Shown here: positions 1 through 9,005 of the stretch, one piece after another | Numbering within the stretch: the first letter of the stretch is position 1 | Layout of the letters: every line of letters starts with the position of its first letter | Origin: Flavobacterium sp. ACN6 | GTDB taxonomy: Bacteria > Bacteroidota > Bacteroidia > Flavobacteriales > Flavobacteriaceae | Reading direction: 5' to 3' | Assembly: GCF_002304005.1 (NCBI RefSeq) | Contig: NZ_MRCQ01000008.1 | Coordinates: 214,275-278,274 of the forward strand | Length of the DNA: 64,000 bases | Translations under genes and position numbers: made by a program | Notes under the pieces: generated by a model | What the model was told of the DNA's origin: nothing | Database searches by the model: none | The model's input: only the letters and a program-made list of their open reading frames with translations

Positions 1-703
1 CACCCAGCCAAAGTAATGCTGTATCTGGTTTTACAAACATTTTTTTACCTTCTGGTTTTGCTTTTACTTTTTCTTTGGCTCTGACCAAAAATTTAAAATT
101 AAAAGCGACCATAAGTAAAACGATTCCGCCCACAATTAAAAAATGATGCAACGGATTTAATTTTAAGGCAAGCATTCCTAAACCAACTAATGCTCCTGTA
201 AATCCAGCAAAACTCCACATTCCGTGAAATGCAGACATAATTGTTTTTTTGAACAAAACTTCCGTGTAAACGCCTTGTGTATTTACTGCAATATTGGCTA
301 GATTTCCAAATAATCCAAACAAAAATAAACCGAGGGATAATTGCAATGCTGTTGTTGCTAAGCCTAAATTAACTAAGCAGAAAACGTACATTATTAAAGA
401 GAAAATTAAAATACGATGGCTCCCGAATTTGGTTACCATTTTCCCCGAAAAGGGCATAATAATTAACTGCCCAACTGGAAGCGCAAAAAGTATAGAACCT
501 AAATCGCCTTCGGTTAAATGTAAGGCCGTTTTAATATCTGGAATCCTGCTCGCCCATGTGGCAAAACTTAAACCCATTCCGAAATAAAACATTCCAACGG
601 CAAAACGAATTCGATTTAAATAAGACGCTTTTGCTTCTCTAAATACTTTCTTGATTTTACCTTTGGTCTGAAAAAGAGCTAATGGATTAAAATTTATCAG
701 CAT
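1..703 (-). CDS. MFS transporter, YbjJ-like (3' end cut by window edge)
   Basis: The reading frame opens at an ATG at 701-703 and runs off the left edge, giving about 234 residues with no stop. The product has the repeated hydrophobic helices of a major facilitator transporter, and the segment around residues 40-75 (ASRIPDIK, then GQLIIMPFSGKMV and a KFG turn) resembles the YbjJ/fucose-permease-like group. It probably acts as an inner-membrane secondary transporter; the substrate cannot be read from the sequence. It is co-directional with the oxidoreductase at 1246-2289 but separated by over 500 bp, so it is probably transcribed on its own. About half of a normal ~400-residue MFS protein is present. 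Confidence 0.8.
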   Translation of the reverse strand, partial: MLINFNPLALFQTKGKIKKVFREAKASYLNRIRFAVGMFYFGMGLSFATWASRIPDIKTALHLTEGDLGSILFALPVGQLIIMPFSGKMVTKFGSHRILIFSLIMYVFCLVNLGLATTALQLSLGLFLFGLFGNLANIAVNTQGVYTEVLFKKTIMSAFHGMWSFAGFTGALVGLGMLALKLNPLHHFLIVGGIVLLMVAFNFKFLVRAKEKVKAKPEGKKMFVKPDTALLWLG

Positions 704-1245
704 ATTTAATTTTTAATGAATGAGATCTTTCAAAAATACTAAAAACGCGTGTTAATGTGCATATAACCTAGTGTTACACACAATTTACAACGTTATTGTT
801 TATAAATTCGAAAGTTTTCAGTTGAAATCTTCTTATTAAAATTACAACTTTTCAGCTTTAGTAAAAATATAATTCCCATTTTTTATATAAATGATTCCAT
901 AGGGGCAAAATGTTTATAGACTATTCCATCTTCGGATATAAAAAAAACCTCAGCGAGGCGAAATATAAATGCTACGAAATACAAAAAACATATCGCTCTT
1001 CTAGAGCTTTTTTACGTCGGAGAATTTTATTGGCTATAAATATTTCACTCCTCTGGAGCTCTAATTTTAAATTGAAAAGAAAAGGCTGCCTCTAACTTTT
1101 TGAGCCAGCCTTTTTTTTGTTTCTTGTCAGTATTAATATTTTTCATCGGTAGAAAATTATCGATGTTTTATTATTTTATGTTCCTACAGAAGGTAAATGT
1201 GTCTGGAAATTATTATCTGCCAATGAAACATTCTTACCAAATATC
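704..1245. other. Intergenic region with a repeat-like segment and a terminator
   Basis: No gene is supported here. The segment at about 945-1060 contains complementary arms (GAGGCGAAATAT near 955 and ATATTTC-A-CTCCTC near 1039) and looks like one of the dispersed palindromic repeats common between flavobacterial genes. A terminator hairpin lies at 1081-1118. The short frame at 910-1095 is judged an artefact of the repeat. Confidence 0.4.
1081..1118 (-). terminator. Terminator-like hairpin downstream of the Gfo/Idh oxidoreductase
   Basis: AAAGGCTG (1081-1088) pairs with CAGCCTTT (1106-1113). A run of T/A on both sides makes it look bidirectional. It sits 130 bp beyond the stop of the minus-strand oxidoreductase gene. 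Confidence 0.5.
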
Positions 1246-2289
1246 TTATCCTATACTTATCACCTTTTGCTGTGCATTACTCGCAATGGCGGCTTCTATA
1301 ACCTGCATTACTTTTACACCATCATCTGCTGTAACTGGCTCTTTTTGATTGTTGGCAATCGAATCGTAAACGCCATCAAAAAAACTGAAATAATTACCTT
1401 GAAGTGTCGGGATTTTTTCTCTTACTATTTTACCGTCAATTTCGGTATGTAATAGTCCCTGTAGGTTTTCATCTTCAGTTCCCCAAGTTTCCAGATTTGG
1501 CTTTTTACCAATTTTCAAATCGTCTTCCTGAACATCGCCTCGCGGTTTTAAAAAAGAGCCTTTTTTTCCGTGAATCGTATACGCTGGATTGGCTTCTCGC
1601 ACAAAAAAACCTGCTTTTAATCTTACTCTGAAATTAGAATAAAACAAGGTCAAATCGATCCAGTCGTCTACAACAGAATTTTCTCTGGTTACTCGAATAT
1701 CGCCAAATACAGATTTTGGACAACCAAACAAACTTACTGCCTGATCTATTAAATGCGGTCCCAAATCTTTTAGAACTCCCGCGCCGTCATTTGCCGTTTC
1801 TTTATGTGCTTTTGGACTCAACAACGGATTATATCGGTCAAAATGAAATTCTGCTTCAATCAAATCGCCCAAAAGACCATCGTCAATAACTTTCTTAATG
1901 GTTTTAAAATCGCTGTCCCATCTTCTATTTTGAAAAACGGCTAATTTTAATCCTTTTTCTTTTGCGATTGCTGCCAATTCTTTTGCCTCGGCAACTGTTG
2001 TAGTAAAAGCTTTTTCGACAACAGCATGTTTACCTGCCAAAAGTACTTTTTTAGCATATTCGTAATGCGTTCCAACTGGTGTGTTTACGATTACGAGATC
2101 AACATCATCGCTTAATAATTCGTCTATAGACGCATAACTTTTAACGTATGGATAGTCTTCCTGAATTAATTTTTTGCTTCTTTCCCAAGAACCCAATAAT
2201 TCAAATCCTTGGTGAATATCTAAAAACGGAGCGTGAAAAACTTTTCCCGACATTCCGTATGATAATAATGCTGTTTTTATTTTTTGCAT
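1246..2289 (-). CDS. Gfo/Idh/MocA family oxidoreductase
   Basis: A cytoplasmic NAD(P)-dependent oxidoreductase of about 347 residues, the normal size for the family. The N-terminal Rossmann fold is visible (KTALLSYGMSGKVFHAPFL), followed by GKHAVVEKAFTTTV, where the usual EKP motif reads EKA. The segment LKDLGPHLIDQAVSLFG is typical of the second domain of the YdgJ/YhhX-like branch that acts on sugars or polyols. A GTG lies eight codons upstream at 2313, but the ATG at 2289 aligns better with the family N-terminus, so I use it. The exact substrate is unknown. The gene follows the old-yellow-enzyme gene in the same direction with a 170-bp gap, so joint transcription is possible but unproven. 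Confidence 0.85.
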   Translation of the reverse strand: MQKIKTALLSYGMSGKVFHAPFLDIHQGFELLGSWERSKKLIQEDYPYVKSYASIDELLSDDVDLVIVNTPVGTHYEYAKKVLLAGKHAVVEKAFTTTVAEAKELAAIAKEKGLKLAVFQNRRWDSDFKTIKKVIDDGLLGDLIEAEFHFDRYNPLLSPKAHKETANDGAGVLKDLGPHLIDQAVSLFGCPKSVFGDIRVTRENSVVDDWIDLTLFYSNFRVRLKAGFFVREANPAYTIHGKKGSFLKPRGDVQEDDLKIGKKPNLETWGTEDENLQGLLHTEIDGKIVREKIPTLQGNYFSFFDGVYDSIANNQKEPVTADDGVKVMQVIEAAIASNAQQKVISIG

Positions 2290-2334
2290 GTTGCTCTGTT
2301 TTTTTTTTGTCACAGATTAAAAGGTTTTTTTTTG

Positions 2335-2420
2335 TTTGCCACGAATTGCACTAATTTCCACTAATTTATTTAAGTTTTTAAACGCATCGATTTATGAAAA
2401 TTTGTGCAATTAGCGGCAAT
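2335..2420. repeat. Imperfect inverted repeat between oxidoreductase genes
   Basis: A left arm near 2335-2362 (TTGCCACGAATTGCACTAAT) is the approximate reverse complement of a right arm at 2398-2420 (TTTGTGCAATTAGCGGCAA). This style of 'CACGAATT' repeat is common in flavobacterial intergenic DNA. I see no gene in it. Confidence 0.45.
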
Positions 2421-2458
2421 AGAAAATCATTTTAACTTTGTAATCTGTGGCTAAATTT

Positions 2459-3529
2459 TTAAATCTTAGCTCTTTCGTATTGTTTTGGCCATTGAATATC
2501 GCTGTCTAATAGTTTAGCGAAATCCAAAGGTAAATTCGGGTTTCTTAATGATTCTCTGGCGAATAAAATTAAATCGGCTTGACCTTTACTTAAAATTTCT
2601 TCTGCTTGTTTAGCTTCTGTAATTAAACCTACGGCGCCAGTTGAAATATTGGCTTCTTTTTTTACTTTTTCTGCAAAAGGAACTTGATATCCTGGACCAA
2701 GTGTAATTTTTTGATGTGAAACCAATCCGCCTGAAGAGACATCTATTAAATCTACTCCTTTTTCTTTTAGGATTTTCGAAAGCTCTACAGATTCTTCTGG
2801 ATTCCATCCGTTTTCTGCCCAGTCAGTTGCTGAGATTCTAACGAACAAAGGCAGATCTGACGGCCACTCGGTTTGAACTGCTTCTACAATTTCAAGTGTA
2901 AAACGAATTCGGTTTTCAAAACTTCCTCCGTATTCATCTGTTCTTACATTTGTTAATGGAGATAAAAACTGATGCAGCAAATATCCGTGTGCTCCATGAA
3001 TTTCTAGAACCTGATATCCTGCCTCAACCACTCTTTTTGTTGCTGCTTTAAAATCCGCAATCACTTTTTGGATTCCGTTTTTATCCAATGCTTCTGGAAG
3101 AAATGGTTCGTTATCGTGATACGGAATCGCACTTGCAGAAACTGTCTGCCATCCGCCTTGAGCGAAATCTAACTTTTTATTTCCGAGCCAGGGAGCCGAA
3201 ACACTTGCTTTTCGTCCAGCATGCGCCAGTTGAATTCCGGGAATTGAATTTTGAGAAACAATAAATTTAGTGATTTGTTTTAGCTTTTCGATATGTTCAT
3301 CTTTCCAAATCCCAAGATCAGAAGGAGAAATTCTGGCTTCCGGAGAAACAGCTGTTGCTTCCTGAATAATTAATCCCGCGCCGCCTGTTGCTCTACTTCC
3401 TAGATGAACGAGATGCCAATCGTTTGCAAAACCATCTTCGGAAGAATACTGGCACATTGGAGAAATGACAATTCTATTTTTTAGAGTGATATTTTTTATA
3501 GTAAGCGGAGAAAATAATTTCGTTGCCAT
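2459..3529 (-). CDS. namA: NADPH dehydrogenase, YqjM-type old yellow enzyme
   Basis: An FMN-dependent ene-reductase of 356 residues, a TIM-barrel flavoprotein that uses NAD(P)H to reduce activated C=C bonds and is often linked to electrophile stress. The YqjM-subgroup signatures are visible: Cys26 and Tyr28 in SPMCQYS, the HAGRKAS strand, the substrate-binding HGAHGYLLHQFLSP with its two histidines, and RTDEYGGSFENRIRF. The C-terminal GLITEAKQAEEIL and DLILFARESLRNPNLP match the phosphate-binding end of the barrel. Length and both termini fit the family. The symbol is given by homology only; several OYE paralogues usually occur in flavobacteria, so the physiological substrate is open. Confidence 0.9.
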   Translation of the reverse strand: MATKLFSPLTIKNITLKNRIVISPMCQYSSEDGFANDWHLVHLGSRATGGAGLIIQEATAVSPEARISPSDLGIWKDEHIEKLKQITKFIVSQNSIPGIQLAHAGRKASVSAPWLGNKKLDFAQGGWQTVSASAIPYHDNEPFLPEALDKNGIQKVIADFKAATKRVVEAGYQVLEIHGAHGYLLHQFLSPLTNVRTDEYGGSFENRIRFTLEIVEAVQTEWPSDLPLFVRISATDWAENGWNPEESVELSKILKEKGVDLIDVSSGGLVSHQKITLGPGYQVPFAEKVKKEANISTGAVGLITEAKQAEEILSKGQADLILFARESLRNPNLPLDFAKLLDSDIQWPKQYERAKI

Positions 3530-3645
3530 ATACGTGTAACTTTTAGTGATTTTTTACTGCCCATTGAATAAGGCAGTGTTCAAAAAGTAAAGTTACAGTA
3601 TCTTGTTAAAACGAGAAATCGAAATGTTTATTAATTAACAAACAT

Positions 3646-4890
3646 TTAATTTCGGTTTTTTATAGATAGAATAATTCCCAAATGAATTTGAAAATCTTCT
3701 AAAAGTGAAGGTGCTTCAGGAATAAAACCATTTGTTTTATATGACATTCCCATATTAAAATAAGCTGTTGGTTTCTTTTCATCTTTAGCTTTTGAAAATC
3801 TCATAGCAAATTCAGATTTTAAACCAACTCCAAATTCTCTTTCTTTTGTTCTAAATTCCAAATTTTTCGGTTGTTGCCAAAAATCTAGAGAAGAATTCAA
3901 TATATACCTTTCATCATAAAAAGTATAATTATGTAAGGCAAGTCCTCCTGCAAAAAAAGTATGGCTTTTGTTGAAATATTGGCGGAAATAAGGATTGAAT
4001 TTGAATTTATCCTTAATTTGTAAATATGCATTTTGTTCTGTAAAATATCCAAATGGAGCTAAAGAATAATTAATCGAAAAGTTTCCAATTACATCTTTTG
4101 ACAATCTATAATTTCCTAGCTTCCAAATATTAGGATTTAAAAAATTAATGAATGAAATATATCCGATTCTCTTCGCGTACGATTTTTCTTCAAAAGTTAA
4201 ATCCTTTCTTTCAGTATAGCGGTAAAACTCCATTGCAGGCCTATGTAAATGACGTATCATTCCATAGATATCATTTCCAACAACATCTAGATCAAGTTCT
4301 TTACAATCTGCTTCTTTAATTCTTGAAGTTGAATTATAAAAAGAAGTAAAATAATACAATTGAGTCCCTAATTTTCTCATTAAATAATCTGGATAAAGAA
4401 CTTTGTAACTTTCTTCACTAAAATTAAAATACATATCAGATTTTCTTAAATAAGCATAATCCGACTCCAACCCTGCCGTATGCAATCTAATATAATTTGG
4501 TAAGGAATTATCTCTCAGGTTAATTAACGTTTCATTACTAACTCCTGTCACTTTAGCAACGAAATTTTTGTCTAAAAAGGGTTTGTTAACACTTCCTATT
4601 CCAAGTTCTGAAAGTACTGACTGATGCCCAGCTTCATGGGTAATCGCTTGTCCGATTAAAGAAGTAAATATCAGCAAACTGGTTGAATATATTTTCTCAT
4701 CTTTTTTTGTTAACGATGAATTGGTAATCTCGTCACCAATATATCGAATAGAATTTAACATAAGATCATCACTTTGAGACATTGTGAAAAAATAGTCCTT
4801 TCCATCATAAAGATTATAATTATAATATTTGGATTGAGCCTTATTTACAGTCGCTATAAAAAAAATAATGATACTAAAAGTATATTTCAT
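3646..4890 (-). CDS. Secreted/outer-membrane protein of unknown function with HEAGH motif
   Basis: I do not recognise this 414-residue protein. It begins with a signal peptide (KYTFSIIIFFIATVNKAQS), so it is exported. At about residues 84-88 it has HEAGH within a hydrophobic segment (LIGQAITHEAGHQSVLSELG), which is the HExxH zinc-protease pattern. The second half (roughly 250-414) is rich in aromatic alternating stretches ending in IHLGIILSIKNRN, as in an outer-membrane beta barrel. It lies directly downstream of the small double-glycine peptide genes in the same direction, separated by a terminator-like hairpin. Involvement with the peptides (maturation, receptor or immunity) is inference only; an unrelated barrel is the alternative. 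Confidence 0.6.
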   Translation of the reverse strand: MKYTFSIIIFFIATVNKAQSKYYNYNLYDGKDYFFTMSQSDDLMLNSIRYIGDEITNSSLTKKDEKIYSTSLLIFTSLIGQAITHEAGHQSVLSELGIGSVNKPFLDKNFVAKVTGVSNETLINLRDNSLPNYIRLHTAGLESDYAYLRKSDMYFNFSEESYKVLYPDYLMRKLGTQLYYFTSFYNSTSRIKEADCKELDLDVVGNDIYGMIRHLHRPAMEFYRYTERKDLTFEEKSYAKRIGYISFINFLNPNIWKLGNYRLSKDVIGNFSINYSLAPFGYFTEQNAYLQIKDKFKFNPYFRQYFNKSHTFFAGGLALHNYTFYDERYILNSSLDFWQQPKNLEFRTKEREFGVGLKSEFAMRFSKAKDEKKPTAYFNMGMSYKTNGFIPEAPSLLEDFQIHLGIILSIKNRN

Positions 4891-4913
4891 GATGATTCTT
4901 AAATAAAAAATTT

Positions 4914-4966
4914 AAAACTATCCCACATTAATAAAATCTATCTATAAATTAAAGCTGGATAGTTTT
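4914..4966 (-). terminator. Terminator-like hairpin after the 44-residue peptide gene
   Basis: AAAACTATCC (4914-4923) pairs with GGATAGTTTT (4957-4966) across a 33-nt loop, with T-rich flanks on both strands. It would end minus-strand transcripts of the two peptide genes before the unknown exported protein. Confidence 0.4.
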
Positions 4967-4991
4967 TTTTTAAATTTGAACATTCAAAAGA

Positions 4992-5126
4992 TTAATCTAA
5001 GGCATCTAAAAGCATCCTTGTTCCTAAGGCTATTAAAAAGAATAATCCCCACATAAATCCTCCTGAAACTTCCTTTTGTTGCTTTTTTGACATTTCCACA
5101 ACACCTATTTTATCAAAGTCTATCAT
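4992..5126 (-). CDS. Double-glycine leader peptide A2 (bacteriocin-like precursor)
   Basis: A 44-codon gene too short for ordinary ORF calling. The N-terminal half (MIDFDKIGVVEMSKKQQKEV, then SGG) has the layout of a double-glycine leader: a hydrophobic VVEM core followed by polar residues and GG at 22-23. Cleavage after GG would release a 21-residue, mostly hydrophobic peptide starting FMWGLFFLIALG and ending LLDALD. It is 10 bp downstream of peptide A1 and a few hundred bp from a C39-peptidase exporter, which is the enzyme class that cuts such leaders. I infer a secreted bacteriocin or signalling peptide, possibly paired with A1. The family is not one I can name. Confidence 0.7.
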   Translation of the reverse strand: MIDFDKIGVVEMSKKQQKEVSGGFMWGLFFLIALGTRMLLDALD

Positions 5127-5136
5127 AACACTTTTT

Positions 5137-5265
5137 TTAAGTTGTTAGTAAATACGCAATTGCTCCTACAAGAATTCCCGCGATAAGTTCTAATAAAAAA
5201 CCCGCTTCAATTTCTTCCATTTCATGAGCTTTTAACTCAACCAAATTCAATTCTTCTAAATTCAT
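5137..5265 (-). CDS. Double-glycine-type leader peptide A1 (bacteriocin-like precursor)
   Basis: A 42-codon gene. The leader MNLEELNLVELKAHEMEEIE closely resembles those of peptides B and C (LNLxELnxQE core). The processing site here reads AG (21-22) rather than GG. The predicted mature part, FLLELIAGILVGAIAYLLTT, is a short hydrophobic helix containing a GxxxG pattern (GILVG), a helix-packing feature also known from two-peptide bacteriocins. The gene follows copy 1 of the shared promoter cassette (5266-5378) and lies between the exporter gene and peptide A2. The role is inferred from the leader and the adjoining exporter; no immunity gene is obvious beside it. Confidence 0.72.
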   Translation of the reverse strand: MNLEELNLVELKAHEMEEIEAGFLLELIAGILVGAIAYLLTT

Positions 5266-5378
5266 AACTTTAAAATTTAAATGGTTAATTAATAAATTCC
5301 AACAAAAAATCATTTCTCGAGAAGTATTTTGTTATAGCAAACTTATTAGACTTCCGTCCAATAAACTTGGACGGAAGT
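5266..5378 (-). promoter_or_regulatory. Peptide promoter cassette, copy 1, with perfect inverted repeat
   Basis: On the minus strand a perfect 12-bp inverted repeat (5350-5378, arms ACTTCCGTCCAA/TTGGACGGAAGT, 5-nt spacer) lies 4 bp upstream of a Bacteroidota -7 element TAAGTTTG (5338-5345), followed by an ~70-nt leader to the start codon of peptide A1. The same layout recurs at 10422-10528 and 12278-12384. The inverted repeat covers the expected -33 region, so it is a plausible operator. Confidence 0.6.
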
Positions 5379-5423
5379 TTTAAGCTGAATTTTATTTTAA
5401 TAATCTCTTATTCAAGAACTACT

Positions 5424-7574
5424 TCAAATCAAATTCTGCTTATTCCATAAATTATAATACTCCGATTTTTGATCCAACAAATCAAAATGATTACCTGACT
5501 CCACAATAGAACCATTTTTCATTACCAATATAGTATCAGCGTTGGCTATTGTGCTTAAGCGATGTGCAATGACAATTATTGTTTTTCCTTGTAATTTAAA
5601 ATTATCAATTACATCTTTCACAATTTTTTCTGAGTTTGTATCTAATGACGCCGTTGCTTCATCCATTAATAAAATTTCAGGATTTTTATACAACGCCCTA
5701 GCAATTGCTATTCTTTGCTTTTGCCCTCCAGAAAGCATTGCTCCATTTTCACCAATTTGTGTTTCAAAACCATTTGGCAGTTTTTCTACAAAATCTGTAA
5801 TTCCTAATTGTTTGGACAAATCCAAAACTCTTTGGATATTGGGAAATGAATCTCCTAAAGCAATATTTTCTATAATGTTTCCAGAAAACAAATTAAGCTG
5901 TTGGGGAATAACACCAACAATTTTCCTTAAACTCTTATAATGGACATGTCGAAGATCAAAATCTCCAATATTAATTTTACCTTCTTTTATTGGGTAAAGA
6001 TTTTGCAAAAGCGAAATTAAAGTTGTTTTTCCGCTACCGCTTTCACCAACAATAGCTGTGGTTTGGTTTTTCTTGAATATGGCATTAAAATTTTTAAAAA
6101 CTTCCACTCGAGACCCATACCGAAAAGAAACATTTTCAAATTTTATATCTCCCATATTTTCTTTTGTCAATTCAATCTTGTTTTCTGTTTCCTCTCTTTC
6201 TAAATCCATGATTTCAAAAAGCCTGTCTGCTGCAATTAAAGCATTTTGCGCTGTTTTATTCATATTAATCAAGGATGCAACAGGCGAAGTAAAATAACCG
6301 ATCAAGGCATAAAAGGAAAACAATTCTCCAGGAGTAATTGATCTGTCGATTACATAACCTGAACCAATCCACATTAAGATTACAGTAAATACAGATGCCA
6401 AAAACTGTGTCGATGTTGTGGCAAAAATGCCATTTAGACCAGATTTATATGTTATGAATAATAGTTTTACAAATTTGTTTTCGGTTTTTAAATTTGAAAA
6501 CTCTTCAATCCCAAATTCTTTAACAGTTCTAACATGCGTAATGCTTTCAACTAATTGTGTTTGTAATTCTGCTGCATTCTCCATTATGTTTCTTTCAACC
6601 TTTTTGTTGAATTTATTTAGCAGAAAATAAACAAAAACATAAAACGGAATAACCAGAATAATGACCAAAGCCAATTTCCAATAATAAGTAAACATTAATG
6701 AAAATGAAAAGACAACAATAAAAACATTTACAATCATTTCGATTGCGGTTTCATTTATAAAAGATCGAATCTTTACAGCGTCATTTATTCTTGATGTGAT
6801 TTCTCCAATCTGCATGGTATCAAAAAATCGTTGAGGCAGATGAAGCAAATGTTTATAATAACCTAAGATTAATTTAGCATCAATTAACTGGCCTGTTTTC
6901 ATCACAAAAACACTCTTCTTCGCCCCAATATACACTTGAAGAAGAATAATTGCGATCATAGAAACACTTAATAAATTAAGCAGATTTCTATTCCCATCGA
7001 CCAAAACATAATCTGTTATTTTTTGGATATAAATAGACATTGCCAATCCTAAAACTGTAAATAAAACAGCTCCAACTAAAGCCTGAAGTAAAATAGTTTT
7101 GTGAGGTTTAATTAAATTCCAAAACCGTTTTATAGGTGACGTTTTTTCATTTAATGTTTTAAAATCATCATTTGGTGCAAAAAGAATGAGAACACCTGAC
7201 CATGTTTTTTGAAACTCCTCAATAGCATACTTTTCCATCTTACCAAAGCCTGGATCCATAACTGTAATCGTTGATTTTTCAACTTTGTAAATAACGACAT
7301 AATGAAGCAGTTGTTCTTTTGTAATAATATGTGCAATAGCAGGAAGAGGAATTTTATCTAAAGAATCTAAACCTCCTTTCACCCCTTTAGCAGTAAATCC
7401 CATTTTGTCAGCAGCTTCAATTATTCCAAGAACATTCGTTCCTCGCTTGTCTGTGTTGGCATACTGACGTATTCTCGCTATAGGCAGATTAACTTTAAAA
7501 TGGTTTCCAATAGACGCCAGACAAGCAACACCACAATCTTTAATATCATGTTGTTTTATTTTAATTGATGCCAT
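5424..7574 (-). CDS. Peptidase-containing ABC exporter (C39 peptidase, peptide secretion)
   Basis: A 716-residue inner-membrane transporter that cuts double-glycine leaders and exports the mature peptide. The N-terminal C39 peptidase domain (1-130) has the catalytic set: Gln8, Cys14 (KDCGVACL), His91 (HYVVIYKV) and Asp107 (VMDPG). A six-helix ABC membrane domain follows (about 155-440), then a nucleotide-binding domain with GESGSGKTT, LSGGQKQRIAIARAL, LLMDEATASLD and the AHRLST switch. All catalytic residues are present, so it looks active. It is 7 bp downstream of the HlyD gene and so in one operon with it. Two precursor genes (A1, A2) lie just downstream, and B and C upstream. No outer-membrane TolC partner is encoded here; it is presumably supplied elsewhere. 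Confidence 0.92.
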   Translation of the reverse strand: MASIKIKQHDIKDCGVACLASIGNHFKVNLPIARIRQYANTDKRGTNVLGIIEAADKMGFTAKGVKGGLDSLDKIPLPAIAHIITKEQLLHYVVIYKVEKSTITVMDPGFGKMEKYAIEEFQKTWSGVLILFAPNDDFKTLNEKTSPIKRFWNLIKPHKTILLQALVGAVLFTVLGLAMSIYIQKITDYVLVDGNRNLLNLLSVSMIAIILLQVYIGAKKSVFVMKTGQLIDAKLILGYYKHLLHLPQRFFDTMQIGEITSRINDAVKIRSFINETAIEMIVNVFIVVFSFSLMFTYYWKLALVIILVIPFYVFVYFLLNKFNKKVERNIMENAAELQTQLVESITHVRTVKEFGIEEFSNLKTENKFVKLLFITYKSGLNGIFATTSTQFLASVFTVILMWIGSGYVIDRSITPGELFSFYALIGYFTSPVASLINMNKTAQNALIAADRLFEIMDLEREETENKIELTKENMGDIKFENVSFRYGSRVEVFKNFNAIFKKNQTTAIVGESGSGKTTLISLLQNLYPIKEGKINIGDFDLRHVHYKSLRKIVGVIPQQLNLFSGNIIENIALGDSFPNIQRVLDLSKQLGITDFVEKLPNGFETQIGENGAMLSGGQKQRIAIARALYKNPEILLMDEATASLDTNSEKIVKDVIDNFKLQGKTIIVIAHRLSTIANADTILVMKNGSIVESGNHFDLLDQKSEYYNLWNKQNLI

Positions 7575-7581
7575 TTATTCT

Positions 7582-8718
7582 CTAATTTGATATTTGTTTT
7601 GGGTTTAGCCAATCATCAATTTTATCAAATAACAATTCGAATAAACTTCTGCGGGTAATTATATATCTTGTGGTTAAGGTCATGCCTTTTGAAACTTTTG
7701 TTTTATAACCCGATTTTAATTGTAAGGTCTGTGAATCTAAAGAACATCGTACTTTAAAAAAAGCCTGTTCGCCCTGCATGGTTATATTGTGGTCAATATC
7801 AATTACTCTTCCTTCTAATAAACCCCACTGATTGTAATTGAAAGCGTCTAACTGAAATTTTACTTTTTGGTTTTTCTTTATCAGACCAATATCGTTTGGC
7901 GAAACATTACTTTCTATAATAAGATGGTCTGCCGAAGAAATGGTTGCAAGAGACTGCGAAGCATTTATAAATGAACCTTTTTGAATACCCGAATAGTTTT
8001 CTATTGTACCTGAAATGGGTGCTAAGACCACATAATTATTTGATTCCACGTTTATTTTAGCAACGGTACCATTTAAGTCTTTTAAACGATCATCTAAATC
8101 TCTCCTTTGATTTTCCCAATTTGATTTTTGCTGGCTTACAAAAGTTTGCAATTCGTGCCTTGCCAAACGTAGTTCATAATCAATTTTTTCGAAATCTGCC
8201 TTGGCAATAATATCTTTATCGTACAAAATCTTATTTCGGTCATAATTTATTTGAGCTTGTGCTATTTTACTTTGCAGTTCATTTCTTCCAGATTGAAATC
8301 TCAAAAAATCTTCTCTTGCTGTACTCGTCCTCAAATGCGATGTTTTATTTTGTAAAAGATTTGAAATATCATTCATTAATAAAGAAACAGAGTTCGACAA
8401 AGTATCATGTGTTCTTTTATCGCTTTCCAGATTTTCTTTGGAAATTTTTAAAAGTGTATCTCCTTTTTTTACAAACGCATTATTTTTTAGAACTATCTCA
8501 TTTATTCTTCCACTTACAATTGTTGAAACTGGGACATTATCTGTTTTACTACGAATTATACCACGGCTCTGACTGCTTATATCTAATTTAATTACTGGCA
8601 ATAATCCCAAAATATTGATAACAGCAAGAAGAATTATCAAATAAATTGAAAAGCTTTTTGTTTTGTTTTTTGCAATAAGATTTTCGAGAGTGTTTATAGG
8701 GTCTGAGCTAAACTGCAT
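7582..8718 (-). CDS. HlyD/MFP family periplasmic adaptor of the peptide exporter
   Basis: A 378-residue membrane-fusion protein linking the ABC exporter to an outer-membrane channel. It has one transmembrane segment near residues 23-45 (FSIYLIILLAVINILGLLP), a biotinyl/lipoyl-like beta domain (VSTIVSGRINEIVLKNNAFVKKGD), a long alpha-helical hairpin (about 105-215), the returning half-lipoyl strand (VVLAPISGTIENYSGI) and a beta-barrel C-terminal part. It is 7 bp upstream of the C39 ABC exporter gene, the standard pairing for secretion of double-glycine peptides in diderm bacteria. Length and domain order are normal. The gene starts 31 bp downstream of a broken DUF2007 gene. Confidence 0.9.
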   Translation of the reverse strand: MQFSSDPINTLENLIAKNKTKSFSIYLIILLAVINILGLLPVIKLDISSQSRGIIRSKTDNVPVSTIVSGRINEIVLKNNAFVKKGDTLLKISKENLESDKRTHDTLSNSVSLLMNDISNLLQNKTSHLRTSTAREDFLRFQSGRNELQSKIAQAQINYDRNKILYDKDIIAKADFEKIDYELRLARHELQTFVSQQKSNWENQRRDLDDRLKDLNGTVAKINVESNNYVVLAPISGTIENYSGIQKGSFINASQSLATISSADHLIIESNVSPNDIGLIKKNQKVKFQLDAFNYNQWGLLEGRVIDIDHNITMQGEQAFFKVRCSLDSQTLQLKSGYKTKVSKGMTLTTRYIITRRSLFELLFDKIDDWLNPKQISN

Positions 8719-8748
8719 ATCAATTAATTTGAGGTGCTTGTCAATAAA

Positions 8749-8994
8749 TTAAATATGGTATTTTCCAGAATTGTAGTTATCAATTATTGCCTTTGCTTTT
8801 TCATAATCTTCTTCGGCTACTTTTAGTTTTATAGCATTTATATCTCCAACTAAAACTCACCATGGATTAAAAACAGACATTAGTGATGCATCTTCAAAAA
8901 CTTGAATTGAAAAACTTTCCAATAACATTTTCAAAACAATTGCTTCTTCTTTACTTCCTTGGTGAATAGATATTCTTCTTTCTTGCTCGATCAC
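8749..8994 (-). pseudogene. DUF2007-like gene broken by an in-frame TGA
   Basis: Reading from a GTG at 8994, the frame gives IEQERRISIHQGSKEEAIVL through VFEDASLMSVFNPW, then a TGA, then VLVGDINAIKLKVAEEDYEKAKAI to a TAA at 8749. The two halves together match the DUF2007 (putative signal-transducing) fold: the LESxxIxVF strand, the NPW turn and the C-terminal EEDYEKAKxI helix. One stop codon splits an otherwise intact ~81-residue gene, so it is a fresh pseudogene, a sequencing error or a readthrough case. It lies 11 bp from the next broken gene. Confidence 0.65.
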
Positions 8995-9005
8995 TTTATT
9001 TCATT

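Noticed and set aside
910..1095. 61-codon frame in the intergenic region left of the oxidoreductase
   Set aside because: It coincides with a palindromic repeat-like segment, has no promoter, and its residue composition is not protein-like.
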